64,000 nucleotides of DNA from Dermatophagoides farinae (lineage: Eukaryota > Arthropoda > Arachnida > Sarcoptiformes > Pyroglyphidae). Where the stretch lies: the NCBI RefSeq assembly GCF_024713945.1, contig NC_134677.1, positions 4,901,001 through 4,965,000 of the forward strand. Direction: 5' to 3'. The notes beneath the pieces were generated by a model, which saw only the letters and a list, made by a program, of their open reading frames with translations, did no database searches and was not told the DNA's origin. The translations under genes were made by a program, and so were the position numbers. The number at the start of each line of letters is the position of its first letter. Position 1 is the first letter of the stretch. Shown piece after piece: positions 53,401 to 64,000 of this stretch.

Positions 53401-56400
53401 GTAATCTATGCGAATCTACCAGTGCCATATTGGATCCTCGTTACTCCACCGTTTGGGAACGTATCGCTGACATTGATGTTGGCCCTGAACAGCTTTTGAA
53501 ATTGTTTAATCAATATGCCGAAGTGTTGATCAATAACCAACGTGATACGTTTACCGAGCCATTTGAAATTGCCACCAAATGGCTAGTATTTGGTTTGGAC
53601 ACGGTTGCCACCCACGAACTTTGGGATTTATCCAGCTCATTTCAGCTGCAACAAAATCGTTTTGGTTCACATGACCATAAACCATTATCGGTCCGTCATT
53701 CCGAGCCATCACCATCGAATTCGACTTCGTCCATATATCTGGATTTCAGCTTACCTCCAGATCCGTTAATCACATCAAACACTGATAGAGAAGACGATAA
53801 CCCCCTAGGTCAATCGAATCCATCAGTAGTCATACCCAAATATAACAACTATCCATTACGAAAACACAACATTGACGATATAACCAAAGCTATTATACCG
53901 TTGAAAATATTAAATGTCCAATCATTTGACGAATTACGATCGTCCTCACCATCATCGTCAGCATCTACATCGCCAACCTCATTATTCAAGCCACAACAGC
54001 AACAAAATTCATTGATTGGCTATACAATATTCACATCAATGGCTCAATTCTTGCCCAGCAATACAGATTCAACTGTCAGGTAAGCCATAATATGATTTCT
54101 TGTTTTCTGATCTTTTCATCAATTATTCTTGTTTATGTTTCAAAGGCAACGTTTTTCGAATCCAATCAAAGCTAATACTCCGATAGTCATTTTGACAATA
54201 AAACCATTTAATAGTTCAGCTCAAAAATTCTTGACTAAATCTTTACATCCAAAGATCCGATTCCGTTTCCGAATGTTAGCCCGAGAAGGTCGATCAAGTC
54301 CTCAATGTGTATATTGGGCATTTCCCACATCTACATCGGTTGCCACATCCGGTGTATCGAATCGTCGTTCATCGAGTCGTGGACGTTGGTCTTCAAAAGG
54401 ATGTGAGCTGAAAGGTTTTTATCCTCCTCAACGATTTCGTACATCTTACGATTACATCAATTGTTCATGTGATCGAGCGTTCGGTGTGGCTGTTCTAATG
54501 GATGTATCCGGTGATGAGGTAAGTGTTCAATTAGTGATAGGACTAATTATATTAATATCATGAATGATATTCAAACAGTTCTACTACGAGGAATCCATGG
54601 CGCAAATAGCTACATCGTATACGTTGACTATAACTTCGTTAGTTTTGCTGGCATTAACATTAATCATTCTGTCTTTGGTTCGAGGACTTGATACGAATTC
54701 AAATTCAATACATAAGAATATTGTTTTTTGCTTGTTCATGACCGAATCGATGTTCTTGTTGGCCGTTCGTAATCGTACCTCATTGGTCCAGATGGAATCC
54801 TCATGCAAATTAGTTGCCATATTTTTACATTACTCATTTCAATGTCTCTTCACATGGATGCTCATCGAAAGCATACATCTTTACCGTATGTTGACCGAAA
54901 TTCGTGATATCAATCGTGGCCCTATGCGTTTCTATTACTTTGTTGGCTATGGTGTTGCAGCTATTATTGTCGCCTTATCAGTGGGTGTTCGTGCCGACCA
55001 ATATGGCAATCATCTTTTGTAAGTCCAGTAATTTTCCTAAAACTCGAATAATGATTGATTCTCTTTTACAGCTGCTTCATATCGATCTATGAGGGTGTTA
55101 TATGGGGCCTAGTAACTCCATTATGTCTAATCATAATTGTAAGTCATTGCTGGCTTTTGTATCATATTTTCCATTTTGTTTCATTTTACTCATGATCAAT
55201 GCCGAAAACAAATGAAAATAATTCAAGCAACAATGCGACCTTTTCTTTTGTCAAATTTAATCTCACATTTAATATGCATCCATTTCATTTCCTTTTCCCT
55301 TATATTAAACCCACTTGAAATATTTATTCTCTTTACAATGTCATTAGACTGCTTCAAAAGTCAAGAAAAATTGATAACAATAGGCCTAAATTATGTGGCC
55401 ACATGGCGCGCATCAATAAGACTACTACTGGCTTTTATAATGGTCGCTCATTTTGAAATATATTCAGGCCCAAAGTGTCATCACATGTGTGATTATCATC
55501 GCAGTCGTTAGTTTTCTCACAGCAGCAGCAGTCTCCTTAATGAACTTTCATAACATTCCAGTATAGATTTAAACAGACTGGTTCGAGATAATTAGATTAG
55601 TTGCTATTATTCTCTACACCACTTGCCACATCTTAATCACCATCTTCATCATTGATCAAATCTAATTTCTAATTTTGTCGGCTTTTTATGAGAAACAAAC
55701 AAACTTACTTTTCTAATGTCATATCACTTAGCATCTAGTTGATGTTGCTTACTAATATTCGTTTTTTTCGTCTATAGGTGAATTTGTTCGTATTCATGTT
55801 GGCCATACAAGCATCCGCTCAATTCAAGGCAAGCGTCTGTGATTATGGAAATTTACGTACACTTTTGTGGCTATCGATTGTATTGGTACCATTATTGGTT
55901 GCTCTTTGGATACTTGCCCTGTTATCCATCAATGATACCATCGATGAACTTCATCATGGCTATTCCTTGATGACATTGATATGTGCATTGTACATATTCA
56001 TTGCATATTGTCTAGCTAATCGACGTGTCCGGTTCAGTTTGAATTCTGATTGGTGGCAATCGCTTGCGACCAGTCGAGCGCGACCTTGTATAAACGGTTC
56101 AGACGAAAGTTTCTCAGCTACTAGAACTTCGGTAACCAGTCGTAATGGACAAGGTGGTTATTATCATTCGGGTTCTACATTCGATGTATACGGCCTCAAT
56201 CAACCTAGCCATGGCCAATCTATCGATCAACCTATAGATTCATCGCAAATGGCCGCTGTTATCTCGAGTTCATCGACTACCAGCAGATCTACATTGACTA
56301 AAGGTTCAACAGGAATAGTCGAACCCACCGATGATGGTTCGAATGATCTCGGAGATGGAACAGACGATGGTTATCGTTATCATCGACATCATCATGGACA

Positions 56401-57325
56401 TGGCCATCATCACCATCACCGAAACCATCATCATCACAAATGTCGCCGTCGCCATCATCATGGTCGATCGAAACATTCACGGTCACGATCGGAAACCGTC
56501 GAAGGATCAAGTGATGACCTTTCTTATGATTATTCCATGGAATTGGCATCTAGTCATACCTCTGATGATGATGATAATGATAACCAGAATGGTGATCATG
56601 TCATGCAATCGCACAACGCAGATCAAACGACCACCGATCTGATGCAACATCATCAACAGAATCAGATCAATCAATTAATACAAGAACAACAACAACATAC
56701 TCCGACTGGTGGTGGTGGTGGTATCTATAACACCAATGCGATGAATATAATATCTGAACCATCAAGTGACCTATCATCCAGTGCGCCCACTGTAATCTAT
56801 GGTCAACACGCGGCAAATAACCGGTCATCACCTGCCGCATATGTCGGTGTAGCAAAAGCAACTCCAGTCATATTGAAACAAACGGATGATGGACAACAAG
56901 CTCATTTGATTACAACTTCACTGATCGCTGCTGGCCGATCCAATCTAATGGCCATGACTGCCGGTCTGAATAGCGGTGGTGATCAACCGGTTTCACCTAT
57001 CTATGGACATCATTCGATCTCAGTACAACCCACAGAGCATATTTATTCATATGCGAGAAAATCCAATCAACCGGAACAACCATCACATTATTCAACGTTA
57101 GGACCAGCGACTGCTTCTGTAAATCCAGTTATCAAACCAATGGACGATGTTGGTTTACCACCAGTATCTGGTACAACATATCGTCCACATTATCAATCGA
57201 TCAAAGAGAATCCATTAAAATCAGCTACGTGGTCTCACGTTAGACTATTGCAGCCATCATCACCAGTCTCAAAAACGACTGAAGAAACTGCTGTCAATTC
57301 AACGCCAATGACTAATGACATTTAA
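26496..57325 (+). CDS. stan: Flamingo/Starry night (CELSR) seven-pass cadherin
   Basis: Ten coding exons: 26496..29967, 30789..31163, 33172..33629, 33705..33863, 33926..34100, 50770..54079, 54146..54518, 54579..55018, 55072..55138, 55778..57325. Every junction is GT-AG and phase-consistent; total 3458 residues. The ATG at 26496 has a strong context and opens a signal peptide (about 1-33). Order: long N-terminal region with a furin-like RSRR (375-378); nine cadherin repeats (about 388-1390; repeat 5 ends NTHRP, as is usual in this family); EGF modules; LamG1 (about 1685-1880); EGF; LamG2 (about 1926-2099); two EGFs; laminin-EGF (about 2184-2280); HormR (about 2285-2337); GAIN/GPS (to about 2774); seven membrane helices (about 2785-3020); and a 435-residue cytoplasmic tail with a His-rich stretch (about 3141-3178). 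Family role: homophilic adhesion in planar cell polarity with Frizzled and Van Gogh, and in axon/dendrite patterning. Untranslated 5' exons may lie upstream. Confidence 0.93.
29968..30788 (+). other. stan: stan intron 1 (821 bp)
   Basis: Donor GTAAGT at 29968, acceptor ATAG ending at 30788. It splits the seventh cadherin repeat's closing motif, giving E-D-C-N-D-N-P-P across the junction. No other gene inside. Confidence 0.85.
31164..33171 (+). other. stan: stan intron 2 (2.0 kb)
   Basis: Donor GTAAGT, acceptor CTTTAG. It separates cadherin repeats 8 and 9; the spliced junction reads G-D-V-N-D-H-A-P. Interior is AT-rich with no supported gene. Confidence 0.85.
33630..33704 (+). other. stan: stan intron 3: 75 bp, stop-free and in frame
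   Basis: Donor CAG/GTATTT, acceptor GACCAG. It is 75 bp, a multiple of three, with no stop, so translation could run through it and add 25 mostly hydrophobic/aromatic residues. The flanking protein (FNIQ joined to DDTE) matches the continuous sequence expected in CELSR proteins, so I treat it as an intron. Confidence 0.75.
36495..36511 (+). repeat. (AC)8 microsatellite
   Basis: Perfect AC alternation inside stan intron 5; one of few AC-oriented tracts among many TG-oriented ones. Confidence 0.85.
46929..46946 (+). repeat. (GT)9 microsatellite
   Basis: 18 bases of perfect GT in stan intron 5. Confidence 0.9.
50275..50294 (+). repeat. (TC)10 microsatellite
   Basis: 20 bases of perfect TC alternation, about 475 bases before the intron 5 acceptor of stan; far too distant to be its pyrimidine tract. 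Confidence 0.9.
55139..55777 (+). other. stan: stan intron 9 (639 bp)
   Basis: Donor ATT/GTAAGT, acceptor TCTATAG. It interrupts the fifth membrane helix of Stan (CLIII joined to VNLFVFML). No nested feature. Confidence 0.85.
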
Positions 57326-57459
57326 CTCCATGTGTTAATAAGTAATAATATAATTAATTAATATTTTCACTGTAATTATCATTTTTATGTTGTAGCTATT
57401 CAAAGTTCATTGTAATTTTTTTTCTGACCATTTTTACCTCGTTACATTTGTAATAATAG

Positions 57460-57481
57460 AATAAAAATATTAATTAATAAA
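57460..57481 (+). terminator. stan: Polyadenylation signals of stan
   Basis: AATAAA at 57460-57465 and 57476-57481, about 135-155 bases past the stan stop codon. Confidence 0.6.
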
Positions 57482-57508
57482 AAAGATTTGTAAAATGTGA
57501 AAAAATCG

Positions 57509-57514
57509 TTTATT
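57509..57514 (-). terminator. Fib: Polyadenylation signal of fibrillarin
   Basis: TTTATT on the + strand (AATAAA on the minus), about 185 bases beyond the likely fibrillarin stop and only 27 bases from the last stan signal. The two convergent transcripts are therefore nearly abutting or overlap. Confidence 0.55.
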
Positions 57515-57698
57515 CAAATATAAAATTAATGAAGATTCATTATATATTGAAATTAAATTCATAGGCCAACAATTGACCATGGTCATATGATGAAAAATAA
57601 TGAAATTACGTATACAAAAATGATCAACTTTTGATGGCATCCACCCTAAGAATGACAATTGCGATTGAGTAATAGTGTATATGTCAGATTGTTTATGC

Positions 57699-58894
57699 TT
57701 ACCGATATGCACCAACTACAACGGCATGATCACGCTCATATGGTTCTAATGTTACTTGTTCCAAAGGTTTAACACGTTCTTGTTGAAGCTTTTTTACTTC
57801 TTGGGCAAATACAGCCTCGGCAGGAGCAGTAGAATCGATGCAGTTTGCCTATCAAATCATAAAAAGGTTATTCAGAAATAAACTGGTTATATATGTGTGA
57901 AAGATACACACCTTAATTGAAACGACAACATGACCTCCGATCTTGAGAAAATATTGGGCATTTAAAAGTACGATCCTAGCCTGATCAGGTTGAGCCACAT
58001 CGGCGAATATGGTATCCACCATCGAAATTAACATACGGTATTTATGTGGATGACGCGCGTCTTCGATTATCGGTACTATGTTCGAGCGTTTCTGCGCCAC
58101 AGTCAATAAGTCACGTCCAGAGCGATGTGAAAATTCTACAGCATAAACTCGACCTTCTGGTCCAACAATATCGGATACGTGCGATACGGTAGTACCAGAT
58201 GCAGCGCCTAAGTAAAGCACTTTAGAACCAGGCTTTATATGGATGTCTTCGACGCCGCCCAAAATCGATGCACCCAATTTCGAACGGAATGGATTCCATA
58301 CACGGTATTCGATTTTTTGTCCATTTTCTACGTCGACCGATATTCGTTTTTCGCCATATACCGATTCTCCGGGAACTAAATTTTTAGTGACCAAAGCGTC
58401 TTCTTTGCCACGAGCAACAAAAATGCCTGCTAACCGTTGATGAGGCTCAATGATTGCTTTTCTGCCACCTTTCATGCCACCAGGAGCGCCACGGCCGCCA
58501 CCACGACCACCACCTCTTCCGCCCCGCTGGCCAAATCCACCGCGACCACCACCACCACCCCCTCGACCGGGACTTTTTCCAAAACCTCCACGTCCTCCTC
58601 CTCGATCACCAAACCTTCCGCCACCACGATTACCTCTGTAAATGGCTAATTTAACAAGATATTGGATTGATATCTTTTAAACTTACCCGAACTTGTTTCC
58701 ATTGGGTGTACCTCCAAATTTGCCACCGCCACGATTCCCACCGAATCCTCCACGACTTCCTCCCCTCCCACTACCACGAAATCCCCCACCTCTGGGTGCA
58801 CCAAAACCTAAACATTTAACATCACAATTACAATAAATATAATATAAATAAATTACATTGTCATTGTCATACTTAATTACACACACATACCCAT
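57699..58894 (-). CDS. Fib: Fibrillarin, box C/D snoRNP 2'-O-methyltransferase
   Basis: Four exons on the minus strand: 58894..58891 (ATG plus one base only), 58807..58687, 58635..57912 and 57848..57699; introns of 83, 51 and 63 bp, total 332 residues. Residues 1-95 are the glycine/arginine-rich (GAR) domain. The methyltransferase fold follows, starting [14 protein letters not shown], with the SAM-binding motif [10 protein letters not shown] (181-190), VYAVEFS and the C-terminal [12 protein letters not shown]. Known role: catalyses rRNA 2'-O-methylation in box C/D snoRNPs and histone glutamine methylation, in the nucleolus. The CGG-TAA end overlaps a good donor (GTAAGC); an alternative further splice (57703 to 57645) would replace the stop with a six-residue extension. 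Head-to-head with the Pol III gene. Confidence 0.93.
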
Positions 58895-59213
58895 GTTAAT
58901 GAAAGAAAAAATATCTGGAACAATGAATAAATTGAAAAGAAAAATACTCCAATACGATTACAGATCTGATGTAATCACGTTTGATTTTTTGAAAAAAGTT
59001 TAGCCGCTTAATTGACTTCAAGCTTGAATTTTTAGATCTGTCGAGTGAAAACACGTGCATTCGAGAATATGGACACTGAAGAACGCCCTTCATAGACAAT
59101 GTATTTGCGAAAATTTTGTCCATACAATACTTGATATAGCTAAACAAAGAAAAAAGTATTTTCAGGTAAATCTTTGATTTTACATCTTTCTACAACCGTT
59201 ATTTTGTGACAGT
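58895..59213. promoter_or_regulatory. Divergent promoter of fibrillarin and RNA Pol III RPC1
   Basis: 319 bp between the two start codons. Contains a palindromic E-box CACGTG at 59052-59057, near the middle. A short frame on the minus strand here is not gene-like. CAG/GTAAAT near 59165 and GACAG at 59208-59212 could bound a tiny 5' UTR intron of the Pol III gene; this is uncertain. Confidence 0.6.
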
Positions 59214-62200
59214 ATGGCTATCAATCTGTTATCGACGACGCTTGGCCAATCAGCAGCATTAAGCGACAAGCCTAAACACAATTTTTGCGAAGATGATGAA
59301 TACATTTTAAACGGGATTCGTTTCATGAATTTTCGTATGTTGTCATCGGATGAGATTCAACGGCATTCTGTGGTGAAGGTAGCCAATACATTCCTTTACG
59401 ATGGGCTAACAAATAATCCTTCCAAGTTTGGCCTACTTGATCGAAGGCTAGGTGAGTACAATGATGTTACCAAACGATTGTAATTGTTGAATTCTCTATT
59501 GATCCTTGTGACCACAGGTGTTGGAACCAAAACTGTTAGATGTGAAACTTGTAATCGTGATTATAATGCTTGTGTTGGTCATTTTGGATGCATAGAATTG
59601 GCTTATCCTGTTTACCATGTTGGCTTCTTCAACTACACTGTCCAACTATTACAATGCATCTGCAAGCGTTGTGCCCGGGTATTGTTGCCTAATGAATCTC
59701 GGCCAAAGTATCTGCTTAGTATCAGCGAAGACATGAATCCTTTGGCTAAAAAAGCCTTACACAAAAAGATCGTTGCTCATTGTAAAAAAATCAAAATTTG
59801 TCCACATTGTCATTTTGAGAACGGACAGATCAAAAAATTCCCTTTCATGAAAATATTCCACCTTATAAAAGCCAAAGAAACGGAATTATTGAGTTCATTA
59901 TTCTATGGTGAAGAGATGAGTAGTAAGACTGATCGCAATAATAAGATTTCCGTTGATGAAGTAGAAAATTATTTGGGAAATTCTTTTGAATTTCTTACCC
60001 CACATAATGTGCTTAAACTATTTGAAAAAATTCCCAAGTCAGATTATCTCTTTTTGTTACTTTTGGACAATTCGCCTATGGATCTAATATGTACACATCT
60101 ACCGGTACCGCCATGCATTATTAGGCCATCAGCTCATAATAACACCGGATTGAGATCGGTCGAAGATGAATTAACCATGAAATTGAATGAAATATTAATT
60201 GCAAATGAAGCGCTTAAAAAGCGAATTCAAGATGGTACCGTCTTTATCAAAATGATTGACGCTTGGGATTTTCTTCAAGTACTAGTCTCTGTTTATATTA
60301 ATTCGGATGTTCGTAATTTACCTCCTCAACACAATTCGGTAGCTTCCGGACAAGGTATCGCACAACGTCTCAAAGGCAAAGAAGGCCGATTTCGTGCAAA
60401 TCTAAGCGGCAAACGTGTCAACTATTCAGCTCGTACTGTTATATCCCCAGATCCAAATTTAGCCATCGATGAGGTGGGCATACCCTTGAAGATAGCCACT
60501 CATATGACTTTCCCTGTAGTGGTCACTCCATTTAACAAGAAATATTTGCAGCACCTAGTTTTGAATGGTCCTAACCAACATCCTGGTGCAATCTTCATAT
60601 TGAATGAACATCGAAAAGTACATCTAAATTATGTAGATCGGAAGCATTTTGCAAGTAAGCTCCAATATGGTGATATCGTTCTCCGACACATGATAAACGG
60701 TGATTATGTTTTGTTCAATCGACAACCATCACTCCATCGTCTATCAATCATGTGTCATCGTGTTCGTATACATCCAGATCAAACATTCAAATTTAACGAA
60801 TGTGTTTGTTCGCCTTATAACGCCGATTTCGATGGCGACGAGATGAATGTTCATTTTATGCAGACGGAAGAAGCAAAGGCTGAGGCTGCCACCTTAATGC
60901 AATCCAAGTTTAACCTTATTTCACCTAGAAATGGTGAACCAGTCATTTCACCAATTCAGGATTTTATCACATCTATCTATTTGATGACTAAACGTGATAC
61001 ATTTTACAGTCGGCCCGAATTCTACCAATTGCTTGGCATGCTTTTGGGTCATAATGATTGCCGTAGGAAAATTTGTTTACCCAAACCGGCCATTATCAAA
61101 CCGGTACCATTGTGGACTGGTAAACAAATAGTTAGCATGATTCTTAAGCCATTCGAAGACTGTGATTGTCGTTTAAATCTTAGATTCAAGGCTAAAGCAT
61201 ATAGCTCTGATGAGGAATTTTGCATCAACGAAGGATGTATGACTTAAGTTTGTACTTTATGTGTTAAGCCAATGCTTAAATGTTGTTTTATTACAGATAT
61301 ATGGATTCGCAATTCTGAGCTTATTTGCGGAACATTGGATAAATCGGTGATTGGTGGCGGTTCAAAAAAGAACATTTTCTATCTTATTCTCAAGGAATAC
61401 AAACCAAGTGATTCAATCGACACTATGCTCAGGCTGTGTCGTGTATCCAGCTTTTACATAAGTATGTTGTTAACATATGTGAACTATAATTGATTGATTT
61501 TTTTTGTCATTCATAGCAAATCATGGATTCTCGATCGGCATCGATGATGTGACACCAACACGTGCTTTGATTGAACAGAAAGAGATGCTCGTTTCAAAAG
61601 GCTACACCAATGTCAAAACCTACATTGATCGATTCAATCGTGGCATATTAAATCCGATTACCGGTTTGACTCATGAACAGACACTTGAATCATTGATTCT
61701 CAAAGAACTGTCCGAAATTCGTGATCATGCTGGCAAAGCTTGCATCAAACAATTAAGTCATCGAAATTCTCCTCTGGTCATGGCAAATTGTGGCTCGAAA
61801 GGTTCATACATAAACATCTCGCAGATGGCCGTTTGCGTTGGCCAACAATCGATTCGTAACCAACGAGTACCCGAAGGTTTCAACAAGCGTGTTCTTCCTC
61901 ATTTCAATTTCTCCGATCGTTCACCAGAAGCACGCGGATTTGTTGCCAATTCGTTTTATTCGGGACTAAATCCTTTCGAGTTCTTTTTTCATGCGATGGC
62001 TGGCCGTGAAGGATTGCTTGATACGGCGGTTAAAACGGCCGAAACTGGTTACATGCAACGGCGGTTAATTAAAGGCCTTGAAGATTTAGTTGTACATTAT
62101 GACTACTCTGTACGTAATAGTGATGGCGAAATCATTCAATTTGATTATGGAGATGATTGTCTCGATCCGATCAATATCGAATCTGATGATATGTTTGCTG

Positions 62201-63705
62201 ATTTTGGATATTATTGGAATCACATACTCAGCATCAATTCATATCCACAAGAACCAACACTAAATTGTAATCAGATTCGCTGCTCTGTGCGTGAAATTTT
62301 AAAACGTAAAGAATTTAAGGATTCCATACTTTCATTTTATGAGGAAAAAATCCAGACATTTTTCAATGATCAAGTTATTAAACAATTGGAGAGGCTGGAA
62401 ATTAAAGAACACTTATCTAATATTCAAAACGAGGGACACATTCGAATTTGCTCTGGTCATGTGGAATCATTCTTGCAACGAATTCGTCATAAATTGATGG
62501 AATCAAAAATCGATCCAGGCACAGCGATTGGTGCCATATGTGCTCAATCGATTGGGGAACCGACAACGCAGATGACATTAAAAACGTTCCACTTTGCGGG
62601 CGTTGCCTCTATGAACATCACTCAAGGTGTGCCTCGTATCACTGAGATTATAAATGCGACAAAAAATCCATCGACGCCGTTCATAAAAGCTCATCTAATT
62701 GATCCAACATCGGTTGAGTTGGCTGAAACTGTCAAATTAAAAGTAGAAAATGTCTACTTGGATCAAATTTGTGAGAAAATCTATCAGACCTTTATTGATG
62801 GGATATTATGCTATATACTTAAACTAAATCAATTGGTCTACAAACAGGTGAGTGATGATGATATGCTTTGCACTGTTGATCGGAAATAATTTGTTTATGT
62901 TATTACAGTTACATTTAAATGAGAGCATGGTTGAAGAGGCGATCAACGCACAACTCAAGCCGGATATTTGCAAGATTATCTTTCCTTATGTAAAAATCTT
63001 TCCTAACGTTCGTCGTATGATCTATCTTCCTCGAATGTTCGAAGATGATCTGGCTAAAGTGTTTATATCTGGAAATCGACACGTACAACGTGCTACCATT
63101 CACGAAGACGGTGGCAAATATTACATAATGATCGAAGGAAATGGGTTTCTTCATGTTCTCGGGACTGATGGTGTCGATTCTCGGCTTACCAATTCGAATA
63201 ACATCCACGAGGTTGCTGCTGTGTTGGGCATTGAAGCTGCTCGTGCTACAATAATTAGTGAAATTAAAACGACAATGAAAGGACATGGTATTACGATCGA
63301 TGAACGGCATCTGATGCTATTGGCCGACACAATGACTGCTTCTGGCCATGTTGTTGGTATGACACGATCTGGCTTCTCAAAGGTGAAAAGTTCCACAATC
63401 AAAATGGCATCGGTAAGTGTTTAATGAATTTCGAATAATTAAGCTCGTTCTACTTTCTCTTTATTTTTACACAGTTTGAAAGAACTATTGATAACCTTTA
63501 TGAAGCATCTTACTATAATAATCGAGATTATCTTCTTGGTGCATCCGAATGCATTATTGTCGGTGCACCTACCAAAATGGGAACGGGATTTTTTGACATT
63601 GTACCTGATTTGCGATCATCTTCATTGTCATCAACCATCTCTAAAAGTATTGATTACAAACATCGAAAATCTAGAGTGGATTTATTTGATGGCATAGAGC
63701 TTTAA
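59214..63705 (+). CDS. Polr3A: RNA polymerase III largest subunit RPC1
   Basis: Six exons: 59214..59451, 59518..61236, 61297..61461, 61517..62847, 62909..63412, 63475..63705; introns 55-66 bp; 1395 residues, matching the usual length of about 1390. N-terminal zinc-binding clamp (CETCNRDYNACVGHFG, then CKRC and CPHC); the active-site loop NADFDGDEMN has the three Mg-binding aspartates at 516, 518 and 520; FNRQPSLH precedes it. The bridge/trigger region is visible as GREGLLDTAVKTAETGYMQRR and SIGEPTTQMTLKTFHFAGVASMN. The C-terminus ends in a short acidic segment (LFDGIEL) with no heptad repeat, as expected for Pol III. The subunit forms the catalytic centre that makes tRNA, 5S and U6 RNA in the nucleus. 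The start ATG is at the expected position before HNFCEDDEYI. Confidence 0.95.
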
Positions 63706-64000
63706 AATAGAACCCCACATACTATGTGATAAGTCAATCCAAAACATTTTTTTGTATATACTGGTATTATTCGAGTAATTTTTTGCATTTCATTTTTAAT
63801 TAATTTTCTCATTAATAAAGAAAAATTATCCAAACAATAAAATTTAACTAGTTAATAAATCTTGTTTAACAATTAAAGTTTATTTCAGAATCAATCAATA
63901 TTTTTATGATCCTTTGTTTCTAATGAAGTAATAAATTTTTTTATTTTGTTTCGTTTTCGAACATTATCAATATTCATGAATCTGTTCGAAAATATTACAT
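63706..64000. other. 3' flank of the Pol III gene to window end
   Basis: AT-rich; AATAAA at 63814-63819, about 110 bases past the stop, and another a little downstream. No further gene visible before the window ends. Confidence 0.6.

Noticed and set aside
55176-55511. 111-codon + strand frame in stan intron 9
   Set aside because: Lies between two exons that join correctly within the fifth membrane helix; no domain and nothing missing from the protein.
56298-56861. Asp-, Ile- or His-rich frames opposite or beside the stan tail
   Set aside because: Shadows of the His-rich coding tract of stan in other frames.
58437-58649. Pro/Thr-rich + strand frames opposite fibrillarin
   Set aside because: Antisense shadow of the glycine/arginine-rich domain codons.

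Overview
The window is nuclear DNA from a small-genome arthropod. It is AT-rich, has many 50-100 bp introns with GTAAGT/GTATGT donors, AATAAA polyadenylation signals and abundant GAT/ATC and TG microsatellites. A small secreted helical protein resembling the mite group 5/21 allergen family suggests an astigmatid (house-dust-type) mite. That assignment is inference; no rRNA or mitochondrial marker is present.

Layout. Positions 1-11.1 kb hold no convincing gene: only simple repeats, a possible hAT-type transposon terminus and a decayed-looking secreted-protein reading frame. From 11.1 to 15.0 kb is a dense cluster: a secreted Gly/Gln/Tyr/His repeat protein (-), a linker histone H1 (+), an unknown 468-residue membrane protein (-, tail-to-tail with H1) and the group 5/21-like protein (-, two exons). 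After 4.5 kb of non-coding DNA come two tightly spaced + strand genes: a PTTG1IP-like PSI-domain membrane protein and a three-exon secreted trypsin-fold protease with an unusual S1 pocket.

From 26.5 to 57.3 kb a single + strand gene fills almost half the window. It is the orthologue of Flamingo/Starry night (CELSR), the seven-pass atypical cadherin of planar cell polarity. I resolve ten coding exons giving 3458 residues, with introns from 53 bp to 16.7 kb; all splice phases close. Its 3' end nearly touches that of fibrillarin (-, four exons). Fibrillarin is head-to-head with the gene for the largest subunit of RNA polymerase III (+, six exons, 1395 residues, complete). These two ribosome/tRNA-biogenesis genes share a 319 bp divergent upstream region holding a CACGTG E-box.

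How they relate: fibrillarin and Pol III RPC1 are functionally linked growth genes, plausibly co-regulated. The other neighbours look like ordinary arthropod gene order with no operon-like logic. I found no new multi-gene system. The most unusual things are small: two strong hairpins and upstream ORFs just before the stan start codon, a cleavage-site-deficient GPS in Stan, the protease pocket, a 16.7 kb intron in a short-intron gene, and several lineage-type secreted proteins.
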